The position numbers and the translations under genes are program-made. Under the pieces are notes generated by a model, which was not told the origin of the DNA, did no database searches, and saw only the letters and a program-made list of their open reading frames with translations. A stretch of DNA of 7,107 bases from Fidelibacterota bacterium UBA7303 (lineage in GTDB: Bacteria; Fidelibacterota; Marinisomatia; Marinisomatales; UBA1611), in NCBI GenBank assembly GCA_002471805.1, contig DKQR01000226.1, positions 1 through 7,107 on the forward strand, in the 5' to 3' direction. This document shows, in pieces, positions 6,258 to 7,107 of this stretch. Position 1 is the stretch's first letter. The number at the start of each line of letters is the position of its first letter.

Positions 6258-7107
6258 TTATTTCAATAAAACCAGTTTGCGGCTGGTGTGCTTTTTTCCT
6301 CCGGAGAATATAGAATAAATATATACACCGGATGATTGACGCTGGCCCATAGTATTGCGTCCGTTCCACTGGATCTCATATTCACCGGGTATGAGGGTCT
6401 GGTTTACCAGGCTTTGGATTTTCGTACCCTGCAGTGAATAGATATTGAGTTCTATTTTCCCAAATTTCGGAATGCCATATTTTATTTTTGTATATCCATT
6501 AAATGGGTTGGGAAAATTCTGAGATAAAATGTACTGATCTGGGACGGGTCCGCTGTTGGAAAAAATATAGTCTGAGGGGTCAGATTCGTTCCAGGAGCGA
6601 TCAGCAATTGTGGCAAAATAGATAAATACCTTGGAAGTATCTATGGTAGATAATTGGTCTGTGTAGCTTACGGCCCGGTCCGAAAATTGAATGTCTAGAA
6701 TCTTTGCTGTTGCAGGTGTTGTTTCTGGATCTAGGGACCGATAAAGAATCAACCAGGCAGGCTCATTCAAGTCAACGGGGTAAACAGTTAACTTATTATG
6801 AAAAGAATCCACCGCAGCCATTACCAGCAATGGTGCGGATGGTACAACCTCACTGTCAGACCAATACGGTAACTTTGTTTTTTGATAAAAAATTGAATTT
6901 CCAGCGGTAGTGAAATAATTTTGGTCCCTCCAGGTTCCATAGCTGAAAAATTGGAAACCATCCACCCAGCCCAGTCCCCGGCAAGCGTTTACGATATCAC
7001 TATGGTTATTCCAGACGCCATATTCCTCCAGCACATAGGAACCCGGTCCTGCTGTAAAAGGTCTGTTGGAAGCGATGCCCGGTTGGATAAATAATTTCCA
7101 GCATTGG
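6258..7107 (-). CDS. Secreted protein, C-terminal part: probable GHL10-type glycosyl hydrolase end, Fn3-like segment and sorting module
   Basis: The minus-strand frame stays open to the right window edge, so the start is beyond it; about 282 residues are visible. A GTG at 7032-7034 opens the frame internally but is not a convincing start, because the homologous-looking sequence continues upstream of it (PGIAS, then NRPFTAGPGSY). The first ~80 visible residues (PGIAS ... GWVDGFQFFSYGTWRDQNYF, then KLPYW) resemble the end of the barrel in family 10-like glycosyl hydrolases (GHL10 / DUF187, COG1649), where a PGIA/PGLA strand and a GF-x-FFSY strand precede a short tail. Around 6585-6839 there is a beta-rich, Fn3-like segment (SAPLLVMAAV ... 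WLILYRS ... YFATIADRSWNESDPSDY). The last ~95 residues are a sorting module. Some GHL10 relatives, such as E. coli DigH, cut denuded peptidoglycan glycan strands, which would fit the neighbours. The hydrolase assignment is a judgement from a barrel fragment without catalytic residues in view; the secretion module is firm. Confidence 0.7.
   Translation of the reverse strand, partial: QCWKLFIQPGIASNRPFTAGPGSYVLEEYGVWNNHSDIVNACRGLGWVDGFQFFSYGTWRDQNYFTTAGNSIFYQKTKLPYWSDSEVVPSAPLLVMAAVDSFHNKLTVYPVDLNEPAWLILYRSLDPETTPATAKILDIQFSDRAVSYTDQLSTIDTSKVFIYFATIADRSWNESDPSDYIFSNSGPVPDQYILSQNFPNPFNGYTKIKYGIPKFGKIELNIYSLQGTKIQSLVNQTLIPGEYEIQWNGRNTMGQRQSSGVYIYSIFSGGKKHTSRKLVLLK
6261..6548 (-). other. C-terminal sorting / FlgD-like module of the convergent protein
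   Basis: Read on the minus strand, the module starts with PVPDQYILSQNFPNPFN (PNPFN at 6498-6512). It continues with KIKYGIP, IELNIYSLQG, a PGEYEIQWNGRN core and SSGVYIYSIFSG, and ends in RKLVLLK. It is the textbook form of this FCB export module and closer to consensus than the one on the GH18 protein. It implies the mature protein is exported beyond the inner membrane, probably surface-attached or released. Confidence 0.88.
6271..6297 (+). terminator. Weak candidate terminator for the forward operon, inside the convergent gene
   Basis: ACCAG at 6271-6275 can pair with CTGGT at 6283-6287 around a seven-base loop. A run of six T follows at 6292-6297 after a four-base spacer. The stem is only 5 bp and the spacer is unfavourable, so this is a tentative call. 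It is the only hairpin plus T-tract I see just after the symporter, and it lies within the 3' coding end of the opposing gene. Confidence 0.25.

Noticed and set aside
7032..7034. GTG as the true start of the minus-strand gene
   Set aside because: The frame remains open upstream to the window edge with plausible barrel sequence, there is no signal peptide after the GTG, and the sorting module requires an exported protein.

Overview
The window looks like chromosomal DNA from a bacterium of the FCB superphylum. Marine or sediment lineages such as Candidatus Marinimicrobia (Neomarinimicrobiota), Calditrichota, Ignavibacteria or KSB1 fit best. The main clue is that the two proteins cut by the window edges both end in an 80-95 residue module with a PNPFN motif, a W-(D/N)-G core, an SG(I/V)(F/Y) strand and a terminal KL(L/V)xLK. 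This is the FlgD-like / type IX secretion-like C-terminal module common in these groups. The serine hydrolase fused behind a NagZ-type GH3 is also, as I recall, best known from Bacteroidota and relatives. The phylum assignment is inference, since no rRNA or marker gene is present.

Layout: four genes run left to right and are tightly packed. (1) The 3' part of a GH18 chitinase-like gene with a C-terminal sorting module (1-1023). (2) After 41 bp, a secreted alpha/beta-hydrolase esterase (1065-1862). (3) Overlapping it by 4 bp, a 985-residue lipoprotein joining a GH3 beta-N-acetylhexosaminidase to an AmpC/AmpH-like serine hydrolase (1859-4816). (4) After 13 bp, a sodium:solute symporter with a TTG start (4830-6233). 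A fifth gene converges from the right (6258-7107, cut by the window end). It encodes the C-terminal part of a secreted protein, probably a GHL10-type glycosyl hydrolase, with an Fn3-like segment and another sorting module. No intergenic gap exceeds 41 bp. I see no RNA gene, mobile element or CRISPR array.

Working model (inference): the four forward genes form an operon for harvesting amino-sugar polymers, either chitin or peptidoglycan. The GH18 enzyme would act outside the cell on beta-1,4-GlcNAc-containing polymer. The esterase would remove acyl groups. The lipoprotein would trim terminal GlcNAc and process the peptide or another acyl/amide bond. The symporter would import the released sugar. 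A NagZ-type GH3, a serine D,D-peptidase-like domain and an SSS transporter together lean toward peptidoglycan salvage; the GH18 gene leans toward chitin. The window alone does not decide between them. I found no wholly new system; the fusion enzyme and its gene context are the points most worth following up.
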